Positions 10,509 to 30,052 are shown, counted from the first letter of the stretch. The stretch: DNA of 64,000 nucleotides from Norana najaformis (GCA_964023275.1 OZ029923.1:6607729-6671728); one strand, 5' to 3'. Made by a program: numbers and translations. The notes: generated by a model from the letters alone, not told the origin.

Positions 10509-13500
10509 CTACTTAAATCCGATGGCTACGCCAACTACATTCTGAATGCGATTGGTTTGAGTGTAACAGCCACAACCGCCAAATTGAAACTCAGCGAACA
10601 TGAAGAAATATTCGGGGATGAGGCGATTGGTCGGCTGAATCAAGGAATTCGAAAAGATCTGGTTGCAGAAGGGCCAGTTGGTTCCGATCAGATACGTTGA
10701 TGGCGTGAATCCGGAGTAGTTTGGGAAGAGCGTGATATAGCTGTTTGGATTCGAATCACTGTTGCTGAAGCTAAGATTGACACCGTTCACTTGCATTCCT
10801 TGAACGTTCCGGTTGGATGCAGCGCTCGACGGTAGAAATCCGAAGTACAGGTAGGGCTTACCGAGAATGTTCAGGTTTACCGGATCTTTGTAACCGACGT
10901 TTTCACTCAGTCCGACTTTCAGTTGAGTTGTACTGATTATTCAATTATATACATTTTCATATGCCTTAAATTTCACTTTAAAACGTTTCATACTTTCATA
11001 AATGCCTTAAATTTCACATAAAAATATAAAGACTAATAGCTAGCACATTGTCCAATATTAATTTCCCCATGCGCTTCTATCACTCCTCAAGCTTTGCATT
11101 CAAAATTAGAATTCAATTTTTTCAAGAGATCTTACCCTAATTCATCCAATCCGCCTCCTTTTCGTCTTTCTCAAACTATATATCTTCTACCGTGTGCTTC
11201 TTTGTCTCCCTTTGTCTCTGGTCTTTTTGCAACCAAGTACTTTCTATGTTATTTCTCGACAACCTTTCTGTTTTGATGCAGCATTCCTGTATCACATTAG
11301 TTGGAGTCCTGAGCTTATTTTATGAAAGAGAGCTTTAGGAATGTATACATGTGAACTTTGCGATTACGATACGAACACGATTACAGTAATATGAACTGAT
11401 TACACATACACGTTCGTACGACGGTACGCTGGTTCTTCGGTTCAGTTACCAGTCTTTTAACATATCTGGAAGCTTTTGCAGTTCTGCAGATTTTGTGCAT
11501 TCGAGTTTCAAATGGAAACCAGGTGTAGACGGCGATGTGCGAACATTTGCCGGTAATATCAGTTTGAAACCAACGCCGATGATAATCTCAACAATGCATT
11601 AACTACAAGGCCTAATTAGTTGAGAGGTGGTGTTTGTCAAAAGCTAGCATAATGAGTTTTGCAGATTTAATTAGATTTAATTATATTAGATTATATCAAA
11701 CCGGATCGGATCGGATAGGATTGGATACATCGTAGCGAATAGAATTCAGTGAGGTAAGGTTAGATTCAGGATTAGATTGAGAATTAGGATTATATCACAC
11801 CAGATTGAAGTAGATTAGATATACATACGAGTATTGCGGTAATTGTTTAAGGATGGCACAGTACTGGGTGCTGTTGGATTTCCTGTAGCAGAATCGGAAA
11901 CTGGTTTTATTGGTAAACATCAGAGCCACTTCTTCGCTTGTCAGTTGAGAGAGAAACGTTGGATTGATGTACGTGTAGCCCCCTCCGTCCGTCTCCATAT
12001 CACAGTAAACCTACGGTAATGCAGTCACATCAGCAGAGTATCAGAAACTGCCTTGTGTATATCTTATAATTATGATTTGATTTCTGCAGCACCGTTATCA
12101 ACATGTGCAAGGTCTGTTGAAAAGGGGAAAAACACATTCAAATGGAATGACAAATCCTATTGGCTGGTCCCAATCTTTACAATTCACTACTCGCTTCAGT
12201 TCTATTCATTCTGTCATTTCTTTGATGTCGTTCAGGTCGAAACTTAAGACCCAACTTCTGATTTCTACAGTGCTTCTCCAACTCACAGATTTCTACAGTG
12301 CTTCTCCAACAAAGTGTCGTGTTTTGCTACGGTTTCAACGAGTCGACCATCGGCTGATGCCTCGCCTGAGGTCACGGCGCAATGAAAGTCATTATCTGAC
12401 GTTTCATTATTGGCCTGGACCGCATGCTGTAACAAATCTCAGGTTTGCATCTGCTATAGAATCCTTTGTCTTACATTTATACGAAAATGTTAATATTAAC
12501 AGAACCCATCTGGTGCCCTAAATTCCAAACTGGCTATTTTGTGGTAATTTTGTCCCTGGTGGTATTGGCTTACTTAGTTTTGCACAGCCTTGACACTTGA
12601 GCTGCGCCTGTTCGCTTTCGCTATGATCATTACCCACCTCTATGACGGTTCCGAACACGGTTCCGACGAGATATCTTCCACTTGGAGTGGCTGGATTCTT
12701 CAGTTTCTTGTACAGACATGCGTTCTTTGCGTTGACGCACTGTGAGTCTGAAACAATTTTACTGTTTAGATTTGGTCTTAAGTAAAATAAAAGCATCAGT
12801 TTGAGCAGTGTTACTTTAGCACTAGTCACATATTATATGGGTTTGCTCACTTAAATGATATAAATAGTCCTCTTAATACTATTTTTATTTTTATGCGCAG
12901 GATACCTGTGATCCCACGGGACTTACAAAAATACTCCGGAGAAATGAAATGTCTAGGTTGGCTAAATCTCGTCAAGCTACTACTACTGCTACTGCAACTA
13001 CTACTACTATTATTATTATTATTATTATTATTATTTATTGTTATTATTGTTTTATATAATATATATATTATATATTATATTTTATATTATTAATATTATT
13101 ATTTGATATATTATATATTATATTTTATATTAGTATTATTATTATTATATTATTATTATATTTTTATTGTTATTATATTATTATTATTATTATTATTATT
13201 ATTGTGTATGAGGCTCAGCACCGAGAGAAGTGGCGTCATCGGACTTTTGAACCTGCCTCATCATTACTTTATTGATATTATCATTTTAATTTAGCCTTTA
13301 GTAAAGAACCTTTCAAAATGCATGCATAATGCAAGATGCATGCATTATGCAGTAATAATAACAAAACAAAAACAAAAATTAAAATCTTTTAATACCATGC
13401 ACGTAAGGTAGCAGAGATGTAATGAAAAAGACTGTTTATATAGCGCCTGTTCTAGACGAATTCTGTAATTTCTCTCCTTCAGGGTTGAAATAGCAGTAGT

Positions 13501-13796
13501 ATACGAGGCCTACTAAAGCTCTTGTAGAAATACAAAATGCACTACTTTGTAATGTGTGCGTTTGAGGGGATCATGAAAGGCGTTACACAAATATTCGAAT
13601 ACATACATACATACACATACATACACACATACATATATAAATATATATATATATATAAATACATACGTACGTACATATTTACTTAAGTAATTGCTTACTT
13701 ACTTACATTCATAAAAGGCATAGGCCTACCTGCTTTAATGGTTTCGAGGGAAGTTGCAACAAATAGGATCCCTAGAAACCAACTCGTTATCGCCAT
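10509..13796 (-). CDS. A2: type A secreted fibrinogen-like-opening protein
   Basis: Minus-strand exons are 13730-13796, 12638-12747, 11829-12010 and 10509-10932 with GT-AG borders; together they make 783 nt, or 260 residues plus stop. Residues 1-22 form a signal peptide (MAITSWFLG...). Residues 23-59 hold a C-x6-C pair and PSGRY...IE, and 60-120 hold VYCDMETDGGGYTY plus FCYRKSNSTQYC, an A-specific Cys pair, with an N-K-T sequon. The C-terminal module has GGCGCY near 238-243. Exon 4 begins TTQLKVGLSEN, differing from the TIPLKVG of the other copies because its acceptor region is diverged. The opening resembles a fibrinogen-related domain, but the C-terminal part does not. No lesion was seen and the gene appears functional. 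The role is unknown; extracellular binding or matrix is only a guess. Confidence 0.86.
12976..13204. repeat. CTA/ATT microsatellite in A2 intron 1
   Basis: A short CTA run followed by ATT and AT-rich triplets. It occupies the same intron position as the arrays in A4 (34240-34486) and A5 (55594-55855). Confidence 0.85.
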
Positions 13797-13879
13797 TGTT
13801 GAGACTTGCTACCTGACTTTGACCGAACCTCCGAGAAAATCTTTCCTTGTTAAGTGCACAACACGAATGCTTCCCTTGG

Positions 13880-13887
13880 TTTTTATA
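13880..13887 (-). promoter_or_regulatory. TATA box of A2
   Basis: TATAAAAA on the minus strand about 84 nt upstream of the A2 ATG (13796). The same element at the same spacing precedes A4 and A5. Confidence 0.68.
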
Positions 13888-16632
13888 CCCAGTAAGCCTA
13901 GTTGTTTTTAGATGCGTGACACGTTTCACATCCTAACAGAACAGAATTTCCGATGACTAACTCTACCTGTCCTCCTCATTGTGTCGGTACTTCTGAAATT
14001 CGAGCGAAACCATAAAGTGGAAAATGCAAAGACATTAGTCCACTTGGCAAACTGATCATGTAAATCGATGCGGATGAGAACTGTAACAGTCCTAGAGATA
14101 ATGTGCACTTGGCCTAGGAATGTAGGTCTACGTTGGACTTCAAAAGAGCCGTTATGGCCATCAAAAGGGCCGCTAAGGCCATCAAAGGACTCAACTTGGC
14201 CACGTAAAATAGCATGTATGGACAGAAAAAAATGAAGATGACGAAAAAGAGCCATATGGCCAATAGAAAAATATAAAGATTTATCAATTTAAATAAAATA
14301 TACTTTAAAAGAAATTAAAAACAGTCAACGCCAAAGTCGTCTGCAAGTAAGGAGGATCCCTATCGCCTGCCTGCGATCCTCACAGAACACTTAGACGCCA
14401 GAAGAAACATTAGAAACACATGTAAAATGCGAACTGAAAATATCGAGACGAACGAACTCAAATCAGCAACAGAAAAATATAAACAATAAACTGTAACAGA
14501 ATAGGAACTTCAAAGACATCAACGGCCACAGTAAGCATAGGATGTCGTTAAGCTTTGCAAACACAGATATTGCGAAGTGATTCAGTGAAGCGCAGTGCAT
14601 GGCGATGTAATGCATAATGTTATTCAATTTAAGTACGGTAGTATGCAAATATATGCATGTGTGACTATTTGCATTTTTAGAACCTCAGGGTACATGTAAG
14701 GTAAAGTAGCAACGAAACTGTGTGGCGCTCTTAATTACGTCGAGCTAAACTGTTTTGGAGGTGTCTCGCGCGTTCGTCGCTAGGGCAAAGTGATTTAAAT
14801 AATCACAGGCTGATGCAGGGGCCTGTCTGCCATGGCCCTTCTCATATTTATAATTTGGGGAGCTTGTACTGTGTATATGTTCGTTGTATACAAAGTTCAT
14901 TTTATGTAGGTCTAAGCATAAAATACAGGCATATACTCATACATATCTCATTCATATTCAGATATACTTATATGTGTATATAGTCATATTATATATTGAT
15001 GTACTTTATATTATACTAATTCTTGTATATATATTCATATCTTTTTCATATATATATATATATATTACACAAGAAGCGTAGAAGCACATATAGAAGCGTA
15101 GTAGTAGCTAGATATAGGCCTGTAATTATATCACGCACAGAGCCTGAGTATAGTAAGATGAATGATAATTAAGCTCCACCGAGACCATCGTCTGAAACAA
15201 TTCGCTTTTGAAAAGTGCGTGTAAATCATACAGCGATTTAAATAGGCCTACTTTTACTGCGTACTTGAAAATAACGCAGATACATAAGCACCTGTTTTGC
15301 TCCTCATCTCCAACTGGCTTAGGTTTACAACAGAACAAGTGTGGGCATAAACGAAGATCCCGACAGCGCCTTTGTAGGGGGGCTATATTAAGTGTCATGA
15401 TACATACGTATACATGTATACGAAGGCCCTATATCAAGTATATGGATAACTAACTGTTTAACTAACTAAACAGCCAGCTAACTAACTAACTTTGCGATGT
15501 ATATATATATATATCTTCTTCGTAATGAGGAAGCTACAAAGTGGCTATGTTTCTGCGAATTTCACCCGATTTGAATTCTGATAACGTATCAAATTACTTG
15601 CACAACACTGATCCTTCTTAAACCAGGAAGCAATCGTTAAGAGTGCTGCTGTTTATATGAAAAGCTAACATTGATAAAATAGGAGTAATAGCTCGTGTCA
15701 GAGACATAGCTTTTAAGAGGAAGCTGGAAAGTATTGACTATTGAGCATTCACAGTAATTTGCAGTGGTTCTAACACAGTCTTCTGTGCCGCTTACATCCT
15801 TGTTTCGTTCTGTTATGTTATGTTGTTATGCTTAATGCAAATGTAGACGTACATGTTTTTTCAATAGCGACCGACCCTTTACCAAACGCTTTGCGTTTGA
15901 ATGGCTGCCTTCCTATTTAACGTCTTCCTTGTATGGACGGCGTTGGCTCGGGATTCATGACGAAGGTGAAACACGATTTAAGTTCTAGTTCTATAGGTAA
16001 ACTTTGTGCAGCTGACTATTAACGGGGCGCATTTTTAATTATTCACATTTTATAAAGGTAAATTTGGGATATATTCTGGTATACCAAATATAAAATTGTA
16101 TAAATTTTTGGATTGTTTCTTAAAATTGCATCACAATACATTTTGCGATTATCGAAGCGTAGTAAGTCTGTAATTGTATATGGCGCTCTATAAATGCTTT
16201 GCCCGAAAATGCTTTGCTCCGGTTAATCGAAATTTAATAAGAACGTAACTATAACAACTTGCAGAACCGATTCATACACTGGTGAACAATTTAAAACAAT
16301 AAATTTTAGGTTTTCATATTCAGAAGTAAATTACGAATTCATTTAAATGGATTTCAGGAAAATAGAGTCATGGCCGATGGAACACCTTTCTTGTCAGATG
16401 AAGGCAGTTTCCTCTTTTAATTTCTGTGGTGAATTAAATAAGCCATCAAACAGTCTACATATATAAATATATATATATAATTATTATACTGCTGTTTGTA
16501 TTTTAAGTCTTTGGAGATAAATAATTTGAAATAATTAAACTTAAGCGTTGATAATCATTTGTCAATTAATTAGCAAAGCAATTAACAAGTTCATTTATAG
16601 GTTAAATGATCGTTGTAACTGTAACAAACAGT
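13888..16632. other. Spacer between A2 and B2
   Basis: No gene seen. At about 14130-14215 there is a degenerate repeat of about 21 bp (variants of aaaagggccgctaaggccatc). It is followed by TA-rich runs near 15045 and CTAA runs near 15440-15490. From about 15590 onward the sequence is the shared 3' flank of B genes, with only two copies of the 16-bp TGCTTTGCTCCGAAAA unit near 16195. The spacer is collinear with 35203-38232. Confidence 0.5.
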
Positions 16633-19600
16633 TTATCTGAAGCCGATGGAAAAGCCGAGGACATCTAGGATTCTATTAGTCTGGAGGTAGCAACCACAGC
16701 CACCGAAATGCATCTCTCCGAACATGAAGTAACTGCTCGGCATTAACCGACCCGATGGATTCGGGAGCAGGTAGGCAAATATGTTGTTGCAGAACGGTCC
16801 AGGCACGTGGTAGTTGGAGGAGGCAATTTCCCTGAAGTTCGGGAACAACGCGATAAGGCTGTTGGGATTCCTATCGCAGTTTCTGAAAGTGTTTCGATGA
16901 CCGTTCACCTGAATTCCCTGAATAGCGTTATTCGAAGCGTGCTTTATGGGAAGAAAGCCCAAGAAGAGGTAAGGATTTCCTAGAATTCCCCGGTTAAGCG
17001 GACCAGAGTAATCGTTAAAGTTGTTTAGGCCAAGTTTCAAAGGAATCGACCTGAAATTAAAGAAACTACAGGATATCCAAAAGAATAGAGCGAAGATATA
17101 CTACACTAACTGAAATAGGCCTATATATTTACTAAGTGTTAGTACATTTGAAGCACCTATAGGTCTAGTAGAGTAGTCAAGAATTATTTATTGACATTCA
17201 TATTTTATGCCTCCTCTAGAAGGGATTAGTTTCAGGCAGAAGGAGAGAGTTTATGCTTTGAATGTCCCGCGTTGGCCCGGACGCATGAACTAAAGGCTAC
17301 TTCTCCACTGCTCAACTAAGGCATCGAAAATTCATTGAAATAGTACGACGTCATTTTAGATGGACCGTTAATCATTATTATATTATTATAATCAGTATTT
17401 ATAATAAATGTATGAAGAAAGAAACTTTTGAGTTGAATTGAAACTGTACAAACATTTGCTTATGATATTCGAGTCTGCCTCTGTTGGTGACCTTTTTCTG
17501 GACACAGTGTACATGTACATGCATTGTCCAAGTCACATGCAGTACACTGGGGCCACATTTTGGCTCACACCTCCATGCAATGTGGGACGCAGTGGTGTAG
17601 TGGTATGGTCTGTGCCTCGTAACAGGAGGGTCGTGGATTCGAACCTGCCTCAAGCCACTGTGTAGCTACCTTGGACAAGTTGCATACCCACAATCGTCTG
17701 TGAGAAAGACAAATGGTAACCACCTCACTCATCTCATCCTTCTGAACTTTGCACGGGGAATTATAGTTGTATTATATAGTTGTTGAATTGCTGTTGTCTT
17801 CTTTGCACTTCAACCAAAGTTTACTTCAAAACCAGGACTACGTGAGCCTCTGTAAAATACTAATGTTGACAGAGGCGTGTTTACAATTAACGACCGATTA
17901 GCTTACCTCGCTTAGCAGTAGTCATTTACCTATATAGACCAGTATGTAAACAGAAAGTACCTTACCTTATGACTCGTTACAATGGCGATATACACGGTTA
18001 TTAGACTAGATTCTCCAAAGTAGAGCATCTGCGCGCAAGTTTGGCAAATGTCACAACATGGGCCACGGAACAATAGCACACGCGTCAAAGGCTTTTATTA
18101 TATAGCTTTGACTTGATTAGATGAAGTTAAATCAGACAGCAATGGTTGGATTACAGCCTTTTCATATCAGCCAATTTCTGTTCATAGATACTAACGGAAC
18201 GCTCTGATCATGCCCAGAACGAGATTTCAAAGGCATCCATAGTGCAGCCGCAGCAGGTGCTATGGTTTGGGATACACTTACGCATATTCCGGGAGTTGAC
18301 GGAGCGTGGCATATGGCTGTTCTCCGTTGGTCTTCAGAACGCGTAGAAGTACGGACGTCTTGTCAGTTATCATAACCGACAGATCTTCATCGGTCAAAGC
18401 CGAAAGAGTCGACGGATTGAGGAAAGTGTAACCTCCGTGATTCAATCCCATCTCACAATAGACCTAAAATGTATGTGTTACATCTAACTAACAGATCTAT
18501 AAAGGTGCGATTTTAGGTAATTCAGGTCACATGTAGTAAATCATACCATCACGCTTTCATAGTTAACATCTTCTGAGATGTTCTTTAAAGTCGCTGTATA
18601 AAGGTTTTGTAACCCATACAACCCATCTTAACAACAATTATTATTATTATGTATATTAATATGTTGTCGTCATTGTCATCGTCGTGTCGTCCTCGTCCTC
18701 CTTCTGTTCTTCTTCTTTTTCTTCTCTGTCCTTCTCCTCCTCCTCCTCCTCTTCCTTCTCCTCCTCCTTCGTCGAAAATGAATTGTCGAGAGAGCACGAA
18801 GAAGATTTTGTAGCTGAGCCTGTCATATGCTTAGATAATAGGTTGAGTCGCAAATATGATTGATAGGTTCTTGTGTATCTCGAGTATGATGCACTGTTGG
18901 GATCACAATGTTCGTTTAATTAGTTATATATATATATATATATATATACGAAAATCAAAGACTGTGTCTTCTTTCGAATTAACGCTATGTTGCATATCGG
19001 GCGAGTCGACAATTCGAAGCCCATCGATTGACAACTTCGAAAGGTCGCCGATGAGCATCAGGAACCACAACAATAATATCATTATCAGGAGGAGTATTAG
19101 CAGCTGCAACAGCTGCGCTGTTGATCACTAAAGGTGTCAGTGGATCAGTTTAAGTATGGAGCTGTATTGATATTAGTAGGTAATTTGTACCTCGATGATC
19201 GCTCCGGTTTCCGTCTTCAATTGATAAACTCCACTGGGCTTCGTAGGATCATCTATGTGCAGTTGCTTGCACGAATGTCTGTATGCAGCAATCACATTCA
19301 TTCATTAATCATTCATTCATTTACATTCATTCATTAATCGTAGTTGTAATCGTAATCGTAAGCTCGAGATTTCTACAGCTCCCAACGAAAGCCAAATCGC
19401 AGGAATCAGTTTTTTCTCGCATGTGCTCAGTGAAAACTAATGGATAGGCAGGTAGGGTTCGGTTCCAGGTCAAGGTTCAAGAGTCAGACAGGCAAGCAGT
19501 CAGATGGCTATGGTGGATGGTGATGTTTAGAACTGAAACGGAAATGAGATAAGGGGAAGAGGAAGAATCAGGATAGGATCTGTGAGAGAGGAGTGATTTC

Positions 19601-20533
19601 AGTTTTGAGTGAAAGACCTGCGCAGAAATTCGAAGAGGTGAAGTGTTTGGTGATTGAAACTATGACATTTTGGGAATAAACATGTCAGTTGGAAAGAACA
19701 TGAAACAAATGAGGATTTTCGACAGATATTATAGGAAGAAAGATTTCCGATTATACAGAATCCCAGAGGAAATGGATTGGTTACAAATTGAGAGGCGATT
19801 CCATTATGAGAACTATTTTCGAAGGCATAATGGAGGGAAGCAAAACAAGCGGAAGACCCAAGCAGATGCTGCTGAATTGGATGATTTGTGGTGGATACAG
19901 CAAACCGAAGGTCAGGCACCGTGAGGTCAAGCACCGTGGCGCCTTTGCACTCACTGCACTACAGAGAACTTGAAGAAGAAAAAAGACATTACTTATCTGG
20001 CGCTTTTTCACGTCCTGTCAAAAACCCTTGAACCCCGCTTAGGGCTTCTTAGCAGATGCGCCTTAACTTATTAAGAGAGTATTCCACTGGTCTCTGCTCA
20101 GCACATAAATTCAACCTACTTTAACATCAGTTAGATAGCCATGTATACCGCACTTTTCGAAGGTGTTTTACAAAACGCCACATAAGTGTCTGATCCATAC
20201 ATACTTACATGCATGCATGCCTATTTACATACATATATACATACATACATACATACTACATACTTACATACATACATACATACATACTACATACTTACAT
20301 ACATACATAAATACATAGATGCATACATACATACGTGCATACATAAATACATACAAACAAATATACATACATACATGCTTTACTTATTTACATGCTTGCA
20401 TACATACATACATGCATAAATACATACATACATATATACATACATACATATTTACATGCTTGCATACATACCTGCAGTTGTATCCTGTAACTAGCATGGC
20501 GATCAGGACAACGAATAACCCAGACGAAAACAT
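16633..20533 (-). CDS. B2: type B secreted fibrinogen-like-opening protein
   Basis: Minus-strand exons are 20472-20533, 19191-19278, 18282-18463 and 16633-17050, totalling 750 nt or 249 residues. Exon 1 is a signal peptide (MFSSGLFVVLIAMLV...) ending in phase 2. Exon 2 gives RHSCKQLHIDDPTKPSGVYQ, which forms a C-x3-C with the last Cys of exon 1. Exon 3 gives VYCEMGLNHGGYTF and ends NGEQPYATLRQLPEY. Exon 4 encodes SIPLKLGLNNF... with NCDRNPNS and GGCGCY near 227-232. All splice borders are GT-AG and phases match throughout. Relative to type A it lacks the FCY...YC pair in exon 3. It lies directly downstream of A3 in transcription order, the arrangement from which the hybrid genes would arise by deletion. 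No lesion seen; function unknown. Confidence 0.86.
17578..17739 (+). mobile_element. tRNA-derived SINE-like insertion in B2 intron 3
   Basis: It contains TGGTGTAGTGG (A-box-like) and, about 40 nt later, GTGGATTCGAACC (B-box/T-arm-like), followed by a ccttggacaagttgc tail segment of a kind common in tRNA-derived SINEs. H1, B3 and H2 lack it at the same site and carry a different block. A copy is at 45622-45782. It is not a complete tRNA gene because the acceptor stem does not pair. Confidence 0.55.
18696..18776. repeat. CTC/CTT-rich microsatellite in B2 intron 2
   Basis: Pyrimidine-rich TCC/TTC triplets, expanded by six bases or more in B4 (about 46750-46832) and much shorter in B3 and H1. 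Open frames across it are low-complexity artefacts. Confidence 0.8.
19780..20185 (+). mobile_element. LINE 3'-end relic in B2 intron 1
   Basis: The plus strand encodes a fragment reading IMRTIFEGIMEGSKTSGRPK, resembling the basic GxxGRPR segment near the C terminus of many non-LTR reverse transcriptases. It is followed by 200 bp of untranslated tail and then by the CATA microsatellite. The B3 relative (about 41920-42400) ends in gcgctatataag, a common LINE/SINE 3' end. Relatives are at 47840-48230 (B4) and in B3. Clade not assigned. Confidence 0.42.
20196..20471. repeat. CATA microsatellite in B2 intron 1
   Basis: Tetranucleotide CATA (TATG on the minus strand) array of about 275 bp ending directly at the exon 1 splice donor. 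The equivalent array is about 840 bp in B4 and only tens of bases in B3. Confidence 0.92.
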
Positions 20534-20650
20534 TTCACAGGATTTGTTGGAAATTCGTCAAAAGTGCCCTGAAGAATCCAAAAGAACTTGCTGCGGATCA
20601 GCCCCTCTTTGATTTCAGTCGCAAATATGTTTCTGCTTGCTATCCCCTCT

Positions 20651-20660
20651 CCTTTTAATA
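20651..20660 (-). promoter_or_regulatory. Candidate TATA-like element of B2
   Basis: TATTAAAAGG on the minus strand about 118 nt upstream of the B2 ATG. It is kept in B3 (42744-42753) and B4 (49265-49274) at similar spacing. It is weaker than the TATAAA of the A genes. Confidence 0.35.
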
Positions 20661-21684
20661 GATCGAACGGACTACTTTCTTGCAGGCCTACAAACTTTAA
20701 GACCAGTAAATGTATCCGTGATTTATACTTTCTTTGTGGCTATAAATTATTTTCTAGGCAATAATTCATGTCTATTTGAAGTGGCTTATCTGTCATACTC
20801 ATTAAACAAGATCGATAAATGTGTCAGTGATTTATACTTTCTTTGTAGCTATAAATTATTTTCTAGGCAATAATTCATGTCTATTTGAAGTGGCTTATCT
20901 GTCATACTCATTAAACAAGATCAATAAATGGGTCAGTGATTTACAAACATTATAAATTTATTCATATTGTCTAATTGTAGACGATACTGATGTTGATAAT
21001 GAACTGTATTCTCAGTTGCAAGGCTTAAACATTTATGGCGCCCTGGCTGAGTTTTATCGGCTGATAGCTATATAGTAGGCCAATATGTAGAAAAACAATA
21101 ATATTATCAAAATGACAGCATGGTTTATTGGACAGATAAATTAGCATCATTATTTCTGCATTTATTGAGCGCCACTATCCAATGACAATTCATCAATCAA
21201 TGGCGCTGAGCAGTTGAGTTAGGGACTTGCTCAATGTCCCTACGCTGGAACCGTCTCAGTGCGGACTCCAATACGTACTGTCCGTGTTACAAGCCGAGCG
21301 CTCTATTCAATCGGCCAATATTAAAGTCATTTCAAATCCATTACAGGTCTGTTCGATGATAAATTTGTGACTTTAAAATTCAAATGTCGTTTGAGTGTCT
21401 ATGTAGATTCTTGACTTATGATCAATTATATGTCAAGATTACATCTTATCTGACTAATATACAGCTTATCTGACTAATATAGCATCCACTTAATCATCAC
21501 ACAGTGACTCACTATACCCATAGAATATTCCACTAATTCGCTTTCTCGGTCGATAGTCCGAGGCTCAGAAATTCGCTGTCCGATCCAACACTTCTCTTAT
21601 GTTGTCCAGGTTCGGTCACGCTAGTTAGTCAGCAAGTTTAAAGCAAGCGTTTGTGTAGGAAATTTGCATTACGCACCATTGATG
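20661..21684. other. Spacer upstream of B2
   Basis: No gene seen. It includes a direct repeat of about 120 bp (20720-20935, containing gtggctataaattattttctagg and a second copy). A region at about 21160-21320 (cttgctcaatgtccctacgctggaacc... and gccgagcgct) resembles the tail of a SINE or LINE. The stretch is collinear with 49275-50180 upstream of B4, where the direct repeat has only one copy. Confidence 0.45.
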
Positions 21685-22120
21685 ACATGGCATACCGTTC
21701 CATATCATATGCCATACTGTTCCATATCACATGGCCTACTTCCATATCATATGGCATACCTTTCGATATCGTATGGAATACCGCTCGGTATCACATGGCA
21801 TTCCTTTCCATGTCAAATGGCATAAAGTTCCTAATCAAGTGGCATTCCGTTCCATATCATATGGCATACCGTTCCATATCATATGGCATAGAGTTACGTA
21901 TCATATGGCATATCGTTCCATATTATATGGTATGCCGTTCCATATCATATGACGTAACTTTCCATAGCATATGCCATAATGTTCCGAATCATATGGGATA
22001 CCGTTCGATATCACATGGCATACCATTCCATATCATACGACACACCGTTCCATATCATATGGCATACCTTTCCATATCATGTGGCATTCCGTTCCATATC
22101 ATGTGGCATACCGTTCCATA
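21685..22120. repeat. 22-bp minisatellite, about 20 units
   Basis: Tandem units of CCATATCATATGGCATACCG plus two bases, diverged between units. The open frames it creates (ISYGIPFHI-type repeats) reflect the repeat. The paralogous array at 50181-50594 lacks one unit. Confidence 0.9.
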
Positions 22121-22635
22121 TTATGCTTTATTACCTGGAGGTTTTAGATCTGCTTTATTTTGGCTTTGGACATATGTGTATGTGTAGATAGATTTTTTAT
22201 AACGTCGTCCTAGAACCTCTTTTATGGCCCCACCTCCAGGCTAACTGATGACGGGGTTGGTAAAAACAAGAATGCCTCTGTCGTCGCGCTCTCGCAAATG
22301 TAATACAGAACCAGACCAAATGAGTTCCACTCATGGCTTACAGTTAACTCAGTATTCAAAGTTTCTGTTCTGTGTTGTAATGAAGAACAGATTGGTGACA
22401 GTCTTACCTTGATCGCAGCTCACAATTTTGCCTAAATTCAGTCACTGAATAAAGATGGACTCAGTGATTAATTAATAATTTGCAATGTGTTTTTTAGGTT
22501 TTCTTAATTCTAGTAGCGATTAAGGTTGAACTGGAAGATTATTACAAAATGCGTTAAGTAAAATTTATTTCAGCAATAAATATCTGTAATATCATCAGAC
22601 TCGCCATTCATTCGCCAGTGAAACTCAGAGAAAAA
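22121..22635. other. 3' flank of A3
   Basis: 22128-22440 matches the 3' flank block of A2, A4 and A5, then switches to unrelated sequence. A minus-strand AATAAA lies at 22564-22569, about 70 nt past the A3 stop, and could be its polyadenylation signal; the other A copies lack it there. Confidence 0.45.
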
Positions 22636-29169
<6,534 letters not shown>

Positions 29170-29250
29170 TGTTGGGACTTTCTATCCGACTCTGAACGAA
29201 CGTCCGTCAAAATCTTTTCTTGCTAAATGCACAACATGAAGCATGTGGGG

Positions 29251-29258
29251 TCTTTATA
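29251..29258 (-). promoter_or_regulatory. TATA box of A3
   Basis: TATAAAGA on the minus strand about 82 nt upstream of the A3 ATG (29169), identical in sequence and spacing to that of H1. Confidence 0.65.
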
Positions 29259-29854
29259 AGAAACAGCTGCTTTACAACGAATGACGTGTGACGACCTGAT
29301 AAAACAGACTTGATGACGGCAAACATTCAACGTGTGCCTACTCAGTGTTTCGATTTTGCTGGAAATCGACAAAGGCCATAATTGAAAAATTCAGATACGT
29401 CGTTGCCACGTGGCGAATTCATCATGTAATTCGATATACCCTATGTTGCTTTAGCAATTAAAACTCCTTATGAGTAAAAAGCTATTAAATGAAAACTTAA
29501 TCAATCATATAGAAAAATGTGCACTCTGCCTAGGCATGTAAGTTGCAAAGGTACACGCGCGTATGTATTGTGTGACGAAACAGACATTTAAGTATATAAT
29601 TTTCTAATATGTCTGATAGGAAAACGTGTCCTAATTTAATGGATGAGAAGATCAATGAAGACGTCTATCTTAAAATGTGCTGCAAAGTAATGTAATGTAA
29701 TACAATCAAATCCAGTATAATATGACGTCTTATGGGATATAAAGTTTTCAGAAAAGATTTAGCGTCGTGCAGTGAATTCTGATGTGTAGTAAAGTTATGT
29801 GATGTTACTTCGGTGCTTGAATATATGCGTATAATGTTTATTTCACGCACGACT
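29259..29854. other. Upstream region of A3
   Basis: Non-coding. Matches 7963-8558 upstream of H1 with no difference noticed by eye. Confidence 0.5.
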
Positions 29855-30052
29855 GAAGAAATAAAAGAATCTCCAGCAGATCAGTTTGAGGATAGGAAAG
29901 AATCTCTAAGAGACCAGTATGAGGAAACGAATGAATCTGTACCAGACCAGCCTGAAGAAATTAAGGAACCTTTAAAAGACCAGCATAAGAAAATGAAGGA
30001 AGATCTACAAGACCAGCCTGAAGAAACGAAAGGACTTCTAAGGACACATAGT
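29855..30052 (+). repeat. Second copy of the six 33-bp repeats
   Basis: Same six units as at 8559-8756; the 82-residue frame (29813-30061) is identical in both copies. It lies upstream of A3 in opposite orientation. Confidence 0.5.

Noticed and set aside
17590..17660. Functional tRNA gene
   Set aside because: A- and B-box-like segments are present but the acceptor stem does not pair and the sequence continues into a SINE-type tail.
20186..20473. CRISPR-like or satellite array
   Set aside because: Simple tetranucleotide repeat without distinct spacers, in a eukaryotic intron.
21651..22187. 178-residue plus-strand frame rich in ISYGIPFHI
   Set aside because: Produced by the 22-bp minisatellite; no start context, signal or domain.
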